DNA of 64,000 nt from Dyella silvae. GTDB lineage: Bacteria > Pseudomonadota > Gammaproteobacteria > Xanthomonadales > Rhodanobacteraceae. The stretch is from contig NZ_JAPJBQ010000003.1 of assembly GCF_026421305.1 (NCBI RefSeq), positions 186,001-250,000 of the forward strand. Direction: 5' to 3'. Below the pieces are notes generated by a model that saw only the letters and a program-made list of their open reading frames with translations, was not told where the DNA came from and searched no databases. Position numbers and translations under genes: made by a program. Positions 18,405 to 27,392 of this stretch are shown here, in pieces. The first letter of the stretch is position 1. Each line of letters starts with the position of its first letter.

Positions 18405-21098
18405 GTGGCAGACTTGCTGCATCGCCACACGCATCCGCTGATCATGCCCGTCGCTCCGATCGTGCTGCCCCCGTTGCCACGCCTGCCGGCCGCAGTGCCG
18501 CGCTCGGGCGTGTCGGCCGATGCGCGCCGGGCTTTGCGTCAGTTGCTGGGCGATGTGGACCGGTCATTGGCCACCGCGTTTCGCGATGGCGCCGATGTCA
18601 CTGCACTGACCCACCGGCGTAGCGAATCGGTGCAGCGCATCGTGGTGCATGTATGGACCGCCTGTCTGGGTGACGTGACTGACGCGGCGTTGTTCGCCGT
18701 GGGTGGTTTCGGGCGTGGCCTGTTATTTCCCCATTCGGACGTCGATTTGCTGGCGCTGGTCGGGCCATCCGAACCCGCGCGTCTGCGCGCGCTTGAGCAG
18801 TGCTTCGCCACCTTGTGGGACATCGGCCTGAAAGTGGGGCACGCGGTGCGTGATCTTCCGCAGTGCCGCGTGTTGGCGGCAAACGATGCCAGTGTGTTCA
18901 CCAGCTTGCTGGATGCACGGCGTCTCGTCGGCGATCCTGTGATGGAGCAGGGGCTCAACACTATCGTGAACGATCCTGCGTTGTGGCCGCCTGCGGCGTA
19001 CCTGGCGGTGCGCCTCGCCGAGCGCGACGCACGTCACGCGCGTTACAACGACACCGCATACAACCTTGAGCCCAACATCAAGGATGGCCCGGGTGGCCTG
19101 CGCACGCTCGATGCGTTGCGCTGGCTGGGACGCCGGCTGGCCCATGCGGACGACTTCGACGACATGGTGGCGGAGGGCTTGCTCGACCCCGCGGAGAAAG
19201 ACTCGCTGGAGCAGTCCGAAGCCACCTTGCGCCGCTATCGCTTTGCACTGCATCTGGAAGCAGGCCGTGCTGAAGAGCGATTGCTGTTCGACTATCAGCG
19301 CGCGCTGGCGGCGCAGCTCGGTTTCCAGGACGAGCACGAAAAAAATCTCGGCGTCGAGCAGTTCATGCAGGGCTACTACCGCGCGGCGAGCCAGGTCGAG
19401 CGGCTGGGCGTCCAGATCGCCGAACGCTTCGAGGAAATGCTCGAGCCGCCAACGGAACCCAAGGCGGTAGGTGAAGATTTCATCCGTTACGGCAAACGTC
19501 TGGCCGTGCGTGATCCCGATCTCTTCATGCGCCGTCCGGCGGCGTTGGTGGAGGCGTTTATCGTGCGGTTGGGCGAGCCTGGCATTACCGGCTTTACGGC
19601 CGAGACCATGCGCCGCATGCATCAGGCTTCCGCGGTGCTGGACCGCACGCTGGCGGACAATGAAGAGGTGCTGGCCGCCTTCCTTCGCCTGCTGCGACTG
19701 GGGGCGCCGGCCGTGGAAGCCCTGTGGCGCATGAATCGCCATGGCCTGCTGGCCGCCATCCTGCCTGCGTTCGGCAAGGTGTTCGGCCGCATGCAGTACG
19801 ACTTGTTCCATGTCTACACCGTGGACGAACACACGCTGCGCGTACTACGCAACGTCGCGCGTTTCGCTGATGCGGCTTCGGCCAGCGAGTTTCCCATTGC
19901 CTGCGAAATCTGGCCCACGCTGCCGCAGCCGGCATTGCTATTACTCGCTGCGTTGTTCCACGACATCGCGAAGGGTCGCGGTGGCGATCACTCCGTGCTG
20001 GGCGAAGAGGAGGCGCTTGCCTTCGGCCGCCGCCTCGGCTTGCCGGAGGAAGACACGCAGCTCGTCGCGTGGCTGGTGCGCTGGCATCTGTTGATGAGCA
20101 CCACGGCCCAGCGGCAAGACATCACTGACCCGGATGTGGTGCAGCGTTTTGCCGAAACGGTGGGTGATGCCGAGCGGCTGGATCTGCTCTATCTGCTGAC
20201 CATCGCCGACATTATTGGCACCAGCCCCAAGCTGTGGAATGGCTGGAAGGACCGCCTGCTGGCGGACCTCTATACGTCCACGCGATACGCGCTGCGCAGC
20301 GAGGAGGAAATGCCTGCTGACGCGGAGGCTCGCGTGCGAGCGTGTCAGGAACAGGCCTTGTTGCTGCTCGAAAACGAGGGGTTCACCGCCGATGTTTGCC
20401 AGCGGCTGTGGCGCGGATTTCCGGAGTCGAGCTTCCTGCGTCACCGGCCGGAACAGATTGCCTGGCAGACCGCCGCCATATTGCGCGCGCGTGGTGCGAC
20501 GCCGTTGGTGGAAGTGCACATGAAATCCGTGCGCGGCACCACGGAGTTGTTTGTTTACGTGCCCGATCGCGATGGCTTGTTTGCGGCGGTGACGGCGATG
20601 CTTGACCGGCTGCATCTCTCCGTCATGGAGGCGCGCATTCTCAGTTCACCGACGGGCATGGCGCTGGATACGTTCCTTTTGCTGGAGTCCGATTCGCAGC
20701 TGCCGGTGACACCGGAGCGCGCCGAGGAGCTGAAGCAGCGGCTGCACCGGGCCCTGTCGCAGCCGGGGCACGTGCATCAGCCCTCACGGCGCAGCATGTC
20801 GCGTCATCTCCGGCACTTTCAGGCCACCCCCAAGATCGCTTTCAGCACCGTGGGCGGGCGCACGCGCCTGGCGCTGGTATGCAGCGATCGCCCCGGCCTG
20901 CTGGCCGCCGTGGCACAGGCCATGATGGACGCGGGCGTGCGTGTGCATGACGCACGCATCGCCACGTTTGGCGAGCGCGTTGAGGACTTTTTCCTGATCA
21001 CCGACAGGCATGACGCCCCTCTGAGCATCGAGCTGCAGGATCGTCTGCTGCATGCCTTGCTCGACCGGCTGGGCCCGGCCAAGGAAAAACGCGCCTAA
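18405..21098 (+). CDS. glnD: bifunctional [protein-PII] uridylyltransferase / uridylyl-removing enzyme
   Basis: GlnD senses glutamine and uridylylates or deuridylylates PII proteins to control nitrogen metabolism. It has 897 residues (E. coli 890). The nucleotidyltransferase domain has GGFGRGLLFPHSDVDLLALV at about residues 100-119. The HD phosphohydrolase motif LFHDIAKGRGGDHS lies near 515-530. Two C-terminal ACT domains start near 702 (FVYVPDRDGLF) and 818 (LALVCSDRPGLL). The start is GTG 18405, with GGAAGG seven bases upstream; ATG 18444 is an alternative. The stop codon abuts the inverted-repeat element that follows. Confidence 0.96.
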   Translation: MADLLHRHTHPLIMPVAPIVLPPLPRLPAAVPRSGVSADARRALRQLLGDVDRSLATAFRDGADVTALTHRRSESVQRIVVHVWTACLGDVTDAALFAVGGFGRGLLFPHSDVDLLALVGPSEPARLRALEQCFATLWDIGLKVGHAVRDLPQCRVLAANDASVFTSLLDARRLVGDPVMEQGLNTIVNDPALWPPAAYLAVRLAERDARHARYNDTAYNLEPNIKDGPGGLRTLDALRWLGRRLAHADDFDDMVAEGLLDPAEKDSLEQSEATLRRYRFALHLEAGRAEERLLFDYQRALAAQLGFQDEHEKNLGVEQFMQGYYRAASQVERLGVQIAERFEEMLEPPTEPKAVGEDFIRYGKRLAVRDPDLFMRRPAALVEAFIVRLGEPGITGFTAETMRRMHQASAVLDRTLADNEEVLAAFLRLLRLGAPAVEALWRMNRHGLLAAILPAFGKVFGRMQYDLFHVYTVDEHTLRVLRNVARFADAASASEFPIACEIWPTLPQPALLLLAALFHDIAKGRGGDHSVLGEEEALAFGRRLGLPEEDTQLVAWLVRWHLLMSTTAQRQDITDPDVVQRFAETVGDAERLDLLYLLTIADIIGTSPKLWNGWKDRLLADLYTSTRYALRSEEEMPADAEARVRACQEQALLLLENEGFTADVCQRLWRGFPESSFLRHRPEQIAWQTAAILRARGATPLVEVHMKSVRGTTELFVYVPDRDGLFAAVTAMLDRLHLSVMEARILSSPTGMALDTFLLLESDSQLPVTPERAEELKQRLHRALSQPGHVHQPSRRSMSRHLRHFQATPKIAFSTVGGRTRLALVCSDRPGLLAAVAQAMMDAGVRVHDARIATFGERVEDFFLITDRHDAPLSIELQDRLLHALLDRLGPAKEKRA

Positions 21099-21365
21099 GA
21101 GCCTGTTTACGGTCTCCCCGTGGCCTGCGTTGTCGTTGAGTGGCCACTAGGTGGTGGTGCGTGGCGCCGCACTTGACTGTCCGTCAGGTCAAGCCGCGGG
21201 CTGCCGCCTGCCGGCCACTCAACGACAACCCTCCGGGCCGGGGCTGTTTGCCCGCCATCCTGCGTCATCGCTCGGTCGTGTATCGACATACACTCCCTCG
21301 CTCTTCCTTGTCTGGCGTGCAAACCGCTCCCGGCGCAGGCTACGGGGAGACCGTAAACAGGCTCT
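21098..21365. mobile_element. 268-bp MITE-like element with nested inverted repeats
   Basis: The terminal inverted repeats 21098-21129 and 21334-21365 are 32 bp with one mismatch; the outer ends read AGAGCCTGTTTACGG. Inside, 21129-21145 (GTTGTCGTTGAGTGGCC) pairs perfectly with 21213-21229. CTTGAC/GTCAAG (21172-21177/21188-21193) and GTGTA/TACAC form further stems. A GTTTGCCCGCCA-like segment near 21247-21257 pairs imperfectly with one near 21312-21323. No transposase is encoded. The GAGCCTGTTTA end resembles ends of IS5-type elements. I found no clear target-site duplication. It fills most of the glnD-dapD gap. Confidence 0.7.
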
Positions 21366-21431
21366 GCAGGCGTGAGAAACCCTCTGTTGCCGGTTACCAT
21401 GCACCGGTTATTTCCTGGCCCGTGAATTCCC

Positions 21432-22259
21432 ATGCAAAACATCGAATCCCTCATCAACGATGCCTTTGAGCGTCGCAACGAGCTGACCCAGGCCGACATC
21501 GACACGCAGGTGCGTCCGGCCGTGGAGCAGGTGGTCCATCTGCTCGAAGCGGGCGAGCGCCGTGTGGCCGAGCCGGACGGCAAGGGTGGCTGGACGGTGA
21601 ATCAGTGGATCAAGAAAGCCGTGCTGCTGTACTTCCGCATCAACGGCAATCGCGTGGTGGATGGCGGTCCTGCATTGGCGTTCGACAAGGTGCCGCTCCG
21701 CTTCGCGCATGGCGATGACGCCGAGCTGCAAGGTCTGGGCGCTCGCGTGGTGCCGGGTGCCCTGGTGCGCCGCGGTGCGCATGTGGCCAAGGACGCGGTG
21801 CTGATGCCCAGCTACGTGAACATCGGCGCTTATGTCGGCGCAGGCACCATGGTCGATACCTGGGCCACGGTCGGTTCCTGCGCACAGATCGGCGCGCACG
21901 TGCATCTTTCCGGCGGTGTCGGCATCGGTGGTGTGCTCGAGCCGCTGCAGGCCAATCCGACCATCATCGAGGACAACTGCTTTATCGGTGCGCGTTCGGA
22001 AGTGGTCGAAGGCGTGATTGTGGAGAAGGGTAGCGTGATCGGCATGGGCGTCTTCCTCGGCCAGTCCACGCGTATCTACAATCGTGCCACCGGCGAAATC
22101 AGCTACGGCCGCGTGCCGGCCGGCAGCGTGGTGGTGTCGGGAAGCCTGCCCTCCAAGGACGGTTCGCATAGCCTGTATGCAGCGATCATCGTCAAGCAGG
22201 TGGACGAGAAGACCCGCAGCAAGACCGGCATCAACGAACTGCTGCGGAGCGCTGAATGA
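21432..22259 (+). CDS. dapD: tetrahydrodipicolinate N-succinyltransferase
   Basis: DapD transfers succinyl from succinyl-CoA to tetrahydrodipicolinate in the succinylase route to diaminopimelate and lysine. It has 275 residues (E. coli 274). The N-terminal helical domain starts [15 protein letters not shown]. The middle is a left-handed beta helix of hexapeptide repeats ([20 protein letters not shown]), and the C-terminus has [12 protein letters not shown]. The ribosome site is weak. The stop overlaps the ATG of the next gene. dapE lies two genes downstream, so this is a dap cluster. Confidence 0.97.
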   Translation: MQNIESLINDAFERRNELTQADIDTQVRPAVEQVVHLLEAGERRVAEPDGKGGWTVNQWIKKAVLLYFRINGNRVVDGGPALAFDKVPLRFAHGDDAELQGLGARVVPGALVRRGAHVAKDAVLMPSYVNIGAYVGAGTMVDTWATVGSCAQIGAHVHLSGGVGIGGVLEPLQANPTIIEDNCFIGARSEVVEGVIVEKGSVIGMGVFLGQSTRIYNRATGEISYGRVPAGSVVVSGSLPSKDGSHSLYAAIIVKQVDEKTRSKTGINELLRSAE

Positions 22260-22612
22260 GCGCAACCCTGTATGGCCTCACCACCTGTGACACCTGCCGC
22301 AAGGCACGCAACTGGCTGGATCGCTTTGAGGTCGCTTACACCTTCGTCGACTACCGGGCCCAGCCGGTGCCGGCGACCACGCTGAAAGAGTGGGCGCAGC
22401 ACCTCGGCGGCTGGGAAAAGCTGGTCAATAAATCGTCCACCACCTGGCGCAACCTGCTGCCGCAGCGCAAGAACCCCGGTAGTGATCCGGAGTGGACGTT
22501 GCTGCTCAAGGAATACCCCGCGCTTGTGCGTCGTCCCGTGGTAGTGCAGGGCGATGGCTCGGTCAGCGTGGGCTTTACGGATAACGGCTTCAAGAAGTTG
22601 TTCGGGAAATGA
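22256..22612 (+). CDS. ArsC/Spx-family thioredoxin-fold protein (YffB-like)
   Basis: A 118-residue protein of the ArsC/Spx family. The thioredoxin-fold N-terminus reads [20 protein letters not shown], with a CxxC where arsenate reductases have Cxx[18 protein letters not shown] and [12 protein letters not shown] follow. The C-terminal part includes [10 protein letters not shown] with the conserved Arg. In enterics the homologue yffB also sits next to dapE. Its true substrate is unknown, and arsenate reduction should not be assumed. It overlaps dapD by 4 bp (ATGA). Confidence 0.88.
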   Translation: MSATLYGLTTCDTCRKARNWLDRFEVAYTFVDYRAQPVPATTLKEWAQHLGGWEKLVNKSSTTWRNLLPQRKNPGSDPEWTLLLKEYPALVRRPVVVQGDGSVSVGFTDNGFKKLFGK

Positions 22613-22613
22613 C

Positions 22614-23681
22614 ATGAGCAAACCGCGCTCGGCACGGCACTACCGTACCAACCTGCGCATCGAGCGCGACAACGCCGTGCTCTACGACAATCTGGCCGAA
22701 CTTGCGTCGGACCAGCGGCTCAGCCGCGCCTATCGCCGCATCGCCGACGGTGAGCGTGCGAATGCCACGTTCTGGGAGGAGCGGCTGAAGCAGATGGGCG
22801 CGCAAGTACCGCCTGCGCGCGTGCGCACCCGCGTCCATGTATTGACCTGGTTTGCGCGCCGCTTCGGCACCGAGTTTGTGATGCCTACGGTGGTGCGTCT
22901 GGAGCATGCGGATCATCTGCCGACACCGGTGGATCGCAGCGGCCATCGCGACCACTTCCTCGAGCCCACGGCGCCGGCAACGCGCAGCGGTCGTCATCGC
23001 ACCCAGAGCGGCAACACGCTGCGTGCGGCCGTGCTGGGTGCCAACGATGGCCTGGTGTCCAACGGTAGCCTGGTGATGGGTATGGCGGGCGCCGCATCCG
23101 GTGATCACGCCATTCTGTTGGCAGGTTTTGCGGGCCTCGTGGCCGGCGCGTGCTCCATGGCGTTGGGTGAGTGGTTGTCGGTCAATAGTTCGCGCGAGTT
23201 CTATCAGGCGCAGATCGCAGCGCGCGCGGAACGTCTGGCCGTATCGCCCGAGGATGGCGCGGTGAGTCTCGCCGGTATCTATCGCGATAAGGGCATGGAG
23301 CCGAAGACGGCAGATGCGCTGGCGGAGCAGATTTCGGAGCGTCCGCGCACCGCGCTCGATACGTTGGTGCGCGAGGATCTGGGCATCGACCCGGAAGAGC
23401 TTGGCGGGTCGGCATGGGGCGCCGCGATTTCTTCGTTCTGCCTGTTTGCACTCGGCGCGCTGTTTCCGGTGGCGCCCTATCTCTTTCTCAAGGGTAACGC
23501 TGCGCTCGTTGCCTGCATGGCGTCGACCGTTGCCGGATTGGTGCTGATTGGCATGGGCACCGCGCTGTTCACCGGGCGCAGCATGACGTTCTCCATCGCG
23601 CGTCAGCTTGCCATCACCGTGGCGGCGGCCGGTATCACCTATGCCGTGGGTCACGTGCTGGGTACGGCACTGACCGGATAA
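22614..23681 (+). CDS. ferritin-like domain fused to VIT1/CCC1-type metal transporter (MbfA-like)
   Basis: A 355-residue protein with two parts. Residues about 10-60 look like a short erythrin/ferritin-like helical pair: Glu and aromatic residues in IERDNAVLYDNLAELASDQ and ADGERANATFWEERL. Residues about 130-355 form a VIT1/CCC1 domain: LGANDGLVSNGSLVMGMAGA, MALGEWLSVNSSREFY, then two C-terminal TM pairs. In MbfA this combination exports Fe2+ or Mn2+. The ATG at 22614 lies one base after the previous stop. The frame is open further upstream, but that part overlaps the previous gene. A terminator follows. Confidence 0.85.
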   Translation: MSKPRSARHYRTNLRIERDNAVLYDNLAELASDQRLSRAYRRIADGERANATFWEERLKQMGAQVPPARVRTRVHVLTWFARRFGTEFVMPTVVRLEHADHLPTPVDRSGHRDHFLEPTAPATRSGRHRTQSGNTLRAAVLGANDGLVSNGSLVMGMAGAASGDHAILLAGFAGLVAGACSMALGEWLSVNSSREFYQAQIAARAERLAVSPEDGAVSLAGIYRDKGMEPKTADALAEQISERPRTALDTLVREDLGIDPEELGGSAWGAAISSFCLFALGALFPVAPYLFLKGNAALVACMASTVAGLVLIGMGTALFTGRSMTFSIARQLAITVAAAGITYAVGHVLGTALTG

Positions 23682-23689
23682 CCAAGACG

Positions 23690-23719
23690 CACCCGGCGTT
23701 TTGTTCCGGTGTTTTTTTT
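23690..23719 (+). terminator. intrinsic terminator after the VIT1-like gene
   Basis: CACCCGG / CCGGTG arms with one bulged C close a loop of TTTT-rich sequence and are followed by eight T. It lies about 10 bp after the stop and separates dapD-arsC-VIT from dapE. Confidence 0.7.
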
Positions 23720-23741
23720 GAATTGAGTCTCGAGGGAAGCT

Positions 23742-24875
23742 ATGTCTGCCGTGTTCGATCTCGCTTGTGATCTGATCCGCCGCCGTTCGGTAACGCCGGA
23801 CGATGCCGGTTGTCAGGCGATGATCGGTAACCGGCTGGCCGCCGCGGGCTTCCGCGTCGAGCATCTGCGCTTTGGCGAAGTCGATAATCTTTGGGCGACC
23901 CATGGCAGCGGCGGACCGCTGCTGGTGTTTCTGGGACACACCGATGTCGTGCCTCCCGGTCCCGTAGAGAGCTGGCAAAGCGATCCCTTTGAACCCACCG
24001 TGCGCGATGGCCTTCTCTATGGCCGTGGCGCGGCCGATATGAAGGGCGGCGTGGCTGCCATGGTGGTGGCGCTGGAGGCGTTTGTTGCTGCGCATCCCGA
24101 TCATCGCGGGCGCGTGGGTCTGCTGCTGACCAGCGATGAGGAAGGCCCGACCAATCTGGATGGCATTCGTCGTGTGGCTGAGCATTTTCGTGCCACGGGC
24201 GAACGTATCGATTGGTGCGTGGTGGGCGAACCGTCGTCGAAAGAACGGCTGGGCGACCTGATTCGTGTGGGCCGGCGAGGTTCGCTGTCGGGCACCTTGG
24301 TGGTGCGCGGCGTGCAGGGTCACGTGGCTTACCCGGAGAAGGCGACGAATCCCATCCATAAGTTTGCTCCGGTGCTTGCCGAACTCGCTGCCGAGCGTTG
24401 GGACGAAGGCAATCAGGATTTCCCGCCTACCTCGTTTCAGGTGTCCAATCTCAATGCGGGCACCGGCGCCAACAATGTGATTCCCGGCATGCTGACCGCG
24501 CTGATCAACTTCCGCTACAGCACGGCGAGTCGCGCGGAGGATCTGCGTAAGCGCACGGAGGCGGTCCTCGATAAGCATGGACTCGACTGGCAAATCGAAT
24601 GGTCGTTGTCGGGCGAACCGTTTCTTACGCCGCCCGGTGGCGCCGTGCGCGAGGCGGTCGTCACGGTGTGTCGTGAGCTATGCGGTATCGCGCCAGAAGA
24701 AAGCACTGGCGGCGGCACCTCTGACGGACGCTTCATCGCGCCGCTGGGTGCAGAGGTGGTGGAGCTGGGGCCCGTCAACGCCACCATCCACAAGGTCGAC
24801 GAATGTGTGGCGGTGGCCGATCTGGAAAAGCTGCCGTCGTTGTACGAAGCGGTCTGTAACCGCTTGCTAGGCTGA
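23742..24875 (+). CDS. dapE: succinyl-diaminopimelate desuccinylase
   Basis: DapE is a dinuclear zinc M20 amidohydrolase that releases LL-diaminopimelate. It has 377 residues (E. coli 375). Zinc and catalytic motifs are in order: [11 protein letters not shown] (His, Asp), [10 protein letters not shown] (Asp), [13 protein letters not shown] (Glu-Glu), VVGEPSS (Glu) and [12 protein letters not shown] (His). ATG 23742 has GAGGGAAGC upstream. The start is only 22 bp after the preceding terminator, so dapE may rely on read-through or on a promoter inside the VIT gene. Confidence 0.97.
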   Translation: MSAVFDLACDLIRRRSVTPDDAGCQAMIGNRLAAAGFRVEHLRFGEVDNLWATHGSGGPLLVFLGHTDVVPPGPVESWQSDPFEPTVRDGLLYGRGAADMKGGVAAMVVALEAFVAAHPDHRGRVGLLLTSDEEGPTNLDGIRRVAEHFRATGERIDWCVVGEPSSKERLGDLIRVGRRGSLSGTLVVRGVQGHVAYPEKATNPIHKFAPVLAELAAERWDEGNQDFPPTSFQVSNLNAGTGANNVIPGMLTALINFRYSTASRAEDLRKRTEAVLDKHGLDWQIEWSLSGEPFLTPPGGAVREAVVTVCRELCGIAPEESTGGGTSDGRFIAPLGAEVVELGPVNATIHKVDECVAVADLEKLPSLYEAVCNRLLG

Positions 24876-24912
24876 AAAGAAAAGAGCCGCCCTTGGGCGG
24901 CTCTTTTCTTTT
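24875..24912. terminator. bidirectional terminator shared by dapE and the acylase gene
   Basis: An uninterrupted 18-bp complementarity (24875-24892 with 24895-24912) has a GC-rich core, AGCCGCCC-TT-GGGCGGCT, and AAAAGAAA/TTTCTTTT flanks. This gives U-rich tails on both strands. It touches the last base of the dapE stop and overlaps the stop codon of the convergent gene. Confidence 0.92.
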
Positions 24913-27331
24913 ATCCGCTGATGGGGAGCAGCGTCAGCGTGTGTTGATCCGGCCCGGGCAGCAACGGCGTCGGACGTCCATTCACCCAGTCCTCTTGACC
25001 GGCACCGTGATACGGCGACAGCGGGTTGTCGCTCTGGCCGCCCGGCATGTGCAGGATGCTTTGCGCTTCGTGACCCGGCATGGCATCCAGTCGCTCGGAG
25101 GCGCCAAAGCCCGGTGAAACGACCCGCGGCATGTTGTGATCGCCGGCCACCGGCTCGTCGGGCATGTCGAGCATGCGCCCGACAAACGCGGGCAGGGCGC
25201 GCGACAGGGGATGGTGGATGGCCGTGCGATTTATTTCGCCCCAGCTGCGCGCGGCGAGGCCGCCGGGCTGCTTGCCTAGTTCGTCCGCGACCTGATGCGC
25301 AGCGGCCAGCAGCAGGGCGTTCCAGTTGTCGTACTTGGGATCGAGCAGGTGTTCCGGCCGGTCGCGCAGTAGTGCCCATACGGAAGCCTCGGCGTCGATG
25401 GAGTCGGGCCAGCGGAAGTCGTCGTGCTTCTCCTGCACTCGTGCCACGAACGGCGCGAGCACATCCTCCTTCACCTTGTCGCGGAACGCGCGTACCAGCC
25501 GGTAGTCGACGCTCTCCGGTGCTGCGCGGCCCATCCAGGTGGCAGTGAGCTGGCGCATTTGTTCCAGCCCGGGATCGTGCGTGCCGGCCAGCGTGTCCTG
25601 CAGCAGACGCTGCCAGCGCGTGAGCAACATAGCGCGGTTATCCAGTTGCACATCGAGCATGTTGCCGGCAGTGAAGCTGTTGCGCGCGCGCAGGTCATCG
25701 CGAATCTGTTGCGCGCGTGCGCCCAGATCGTGCCCGCCGTTGCCGAGCAAGTCGAGTTCGGCGCCATCCACGGTGCGGTTATTCGCGGTCCACAGACGTC
25801 CGTCGGCGGGATCTTCGATGCGCGGATACTGCGATGGATCGGCACAGCCCACCCAGCCCGTGTCGGCGACGGACCAGTCGGCGGGCAGTTGCGGATCAAA
25901 GCCCTTGCGCAGCGGGATGCAGTTGCCGGTAACGGTCCAGCCGATGTGGCCCGCGCTGTCGCCGGCCAGCAGATTCTGCGGCGGCATGCCCATGGTGGGG
26001 GCGAGTGCCAAGGCGGCATGCACGCTGTCGGCGTGCTCAAGTTGCATCACGCCAAGGTTGTAGCCATGGGGGCGGTCACCGATCCAGGCGAGGGCGAGCG
26101 GGGTGCCGTCGGTGTCCTTGCCCATGATCGAGCCCCAGCGCGTGGTTTCGACGTTCAGCGTGTGGCTTGGCGCATCCTTGATGCGGATAACTTCGTCATG
26201 CGTTTCGATGGTGGCCCAGCCTTCGGGCACTTTGTAGCGCGTGGCGTCGTTGGGATCGCGTTGCACGCGGACCCAGTCCAGCCAGTCGCCATAGCTGTTG
26301 GTGAAACCCCAGGCCACCTGACCGTTGGAGCCGACGACAAGCGCCGGCGTGCCGGGCAGGGAAACGCCGTTGGCGTCGCGCTGTCCGCCAGGGGCGGTGG
26401 GGTCCGGATAGCGCAATCGCGCACGGAACCAGATGTTTGGCACGCGCAGGCTCAGGTGCATGTCATTGGCGAGGATGGCCGCACCGGTTTCGGTAAGGCT
26501 GCCAGCCACGGCGAAGTTGTTGCTGCCGGGGCGCGGCTGGTCCAGCGCCGGAAGCAGCGCTGCGGTCAGCGCGGCCTGGTCCGTGTGGCTGGCCGGTTGG
26601 GCGTGGCGCAGATCAAACACGTCGGCACCGGGGATCACCGGCGGCCGCGACAGATCGCCCTGCAGTGGCGCTTCCCAATCGGGATCGGGCGAGAGCAGGA
26701 AGTCCGCCACAGGCCCCGGCAACGCCGAACGCAACTCGGCGATATGCAGTTCGCGTTCATTGCGGCCATCGCCATTGAGGTCCAGGTACATCGCCGCGAT
26801 CACCAGAAAGCTGTCTTCCGGTCGCCATGGCTGGGGCTTGGCGTTCACCAGCAGATATTCCCACGGCTTCACATGCAGGCCGGCAAGGCCCGCGTTGACG
26901 CCAGCGGCATAGCGATCCAGCGTGCGCTTTTGCTCGGGCGCCAGCGCCGCATAGGCGGCCTCTGCGACGCTGCGCAGCCGATGGCGGCGATGATTGATGT
27001 CGGTGTCGAGCGCTTTTGCTCCAAACAATTCCGAAAGCTCGCCGGCTGGCAGGCGGCGCATCAGATCCATGGCGAAGAAACGTTCCTGGCCATGCACATA
27101 ACCCAATGCGTAACTGATGTCGTCGCGGCTCTTGCCTTGCAGTGTGGCGGTGCCGAGGGCATCGCGCGAGATCGCCACGGCATCGCTGAGGTCTGGCAGA
27201 TGCACTTCGCCATCGAGACGTGCCCGGCTGCCAGCCAGCAGGTACCAACCGGCAATGAAGGCACCAAGCAACAGGATCAGCAGCGTACCAACGAGAGTGC
27301 GAAGCCAGCGAAAACGTCGAGGGCGTGTCAT
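24911..27331 (-). CDS. penicillin acylase family protein (Ntn hydrolase)
   Basis: An 806-residue protein with one N-terminal TM/signal segment (RTLVGTLLILLLGAFIAGWY), so it is probably exported or anchored in the periplasm. The alpha part contains SYALGYVHGQERFFAMDLMR and RRLPAGELSELFG. The autocatalytic cleavage site is in PRPGSNNFAVAG, with the nucleophile Ser at about residue 269. DMHLSLRVPNIWFRARL follows, as in quorum-quenching acylases and penicillin G acylase. The natural substrate (acyl-homoserine lactone, beta-lactam or peptide amide) cannot be told. ATG 27331 is chosen at the signal sequence. Confidence 0.92.
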   Translation of the reverse strand: MTRPRRFRWLRTLVGTLLILLLGAFIAGWYLLAGSRARLDGEVHLPDLSDAVAISRDALGTATLQGKSRDDISYALGYVHGQERFFAMDLMRRLPAGELSELFGAKALDTDINHRRHRLRSVAEAAYAALAPEQKRTLDRYAAGVNAGLAGLHVKPWEYLLVNAKPQPWRPEDSFLVIAAMYLDLNGDGRNERELHIAELRSALPGPVADFLLSPDPDWEAPLQGDLSRPPVIPGADVFDLRHAQPASHTDQAALTAALLPALDQPRPGSNNFAVAGSLTETGAAILANDMHLSLRVPNIWFRARLRYPDPTAPGGQRDANGVSLPGTPALVVGSNGQVAWGFTNSYGDWLDWVRVQRDPNDATRYKVPEGWATIETHDEVIRIKDAPSHTLNVETTRWGSIMGKDTDGTPLALAWIGDRPHGYNLGVMQLEHADSVHAALALAPTMGMPPQNLLAGDSAGHIGWTVTGNCIPLRKGFDPQLPADWSVADTGWVGCADPSQYPRIEDPADGRLWTANNRTVDGAELDLLGNGGHDLGARAQQIRDDLRARNSFTAGNMLDVQLDNRAMLLTRWQRLLQDTLAGTHDPGLEQMRQLTATWMGRAAPESVDYRLVRAFRDKVKEDVLAPFVARVQEKHDDFRWPDSIDAEASVWALLRDRPEHLLDPKYDNWNALLLAAAHQVADELGKQPGGLAARSWGEINRTAIHHPLSRALPAFVGRMLDMPDEPVAGDHNMPRVVSPGFGASERLDAMPGHEAQSILHMPGGQSDNPLSPYHGAGQEDWVNGRPTPLLPGPDQHTLTLLPISG

Positions 27332-27392
27332 GGCGTAGTCGGCTCGGTTCAGGTGGTCGTGGAAGAACAAGAGACCGGCGTCACACGCGGCC

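Noticed and set aside
22590-24593. 667-residue minus-strand frame opposite the VIT1-like gene and dapE
   Set aside because: Arg/His/Gln-rich shadow translation without family motifs; both plus-strand genes are clear.
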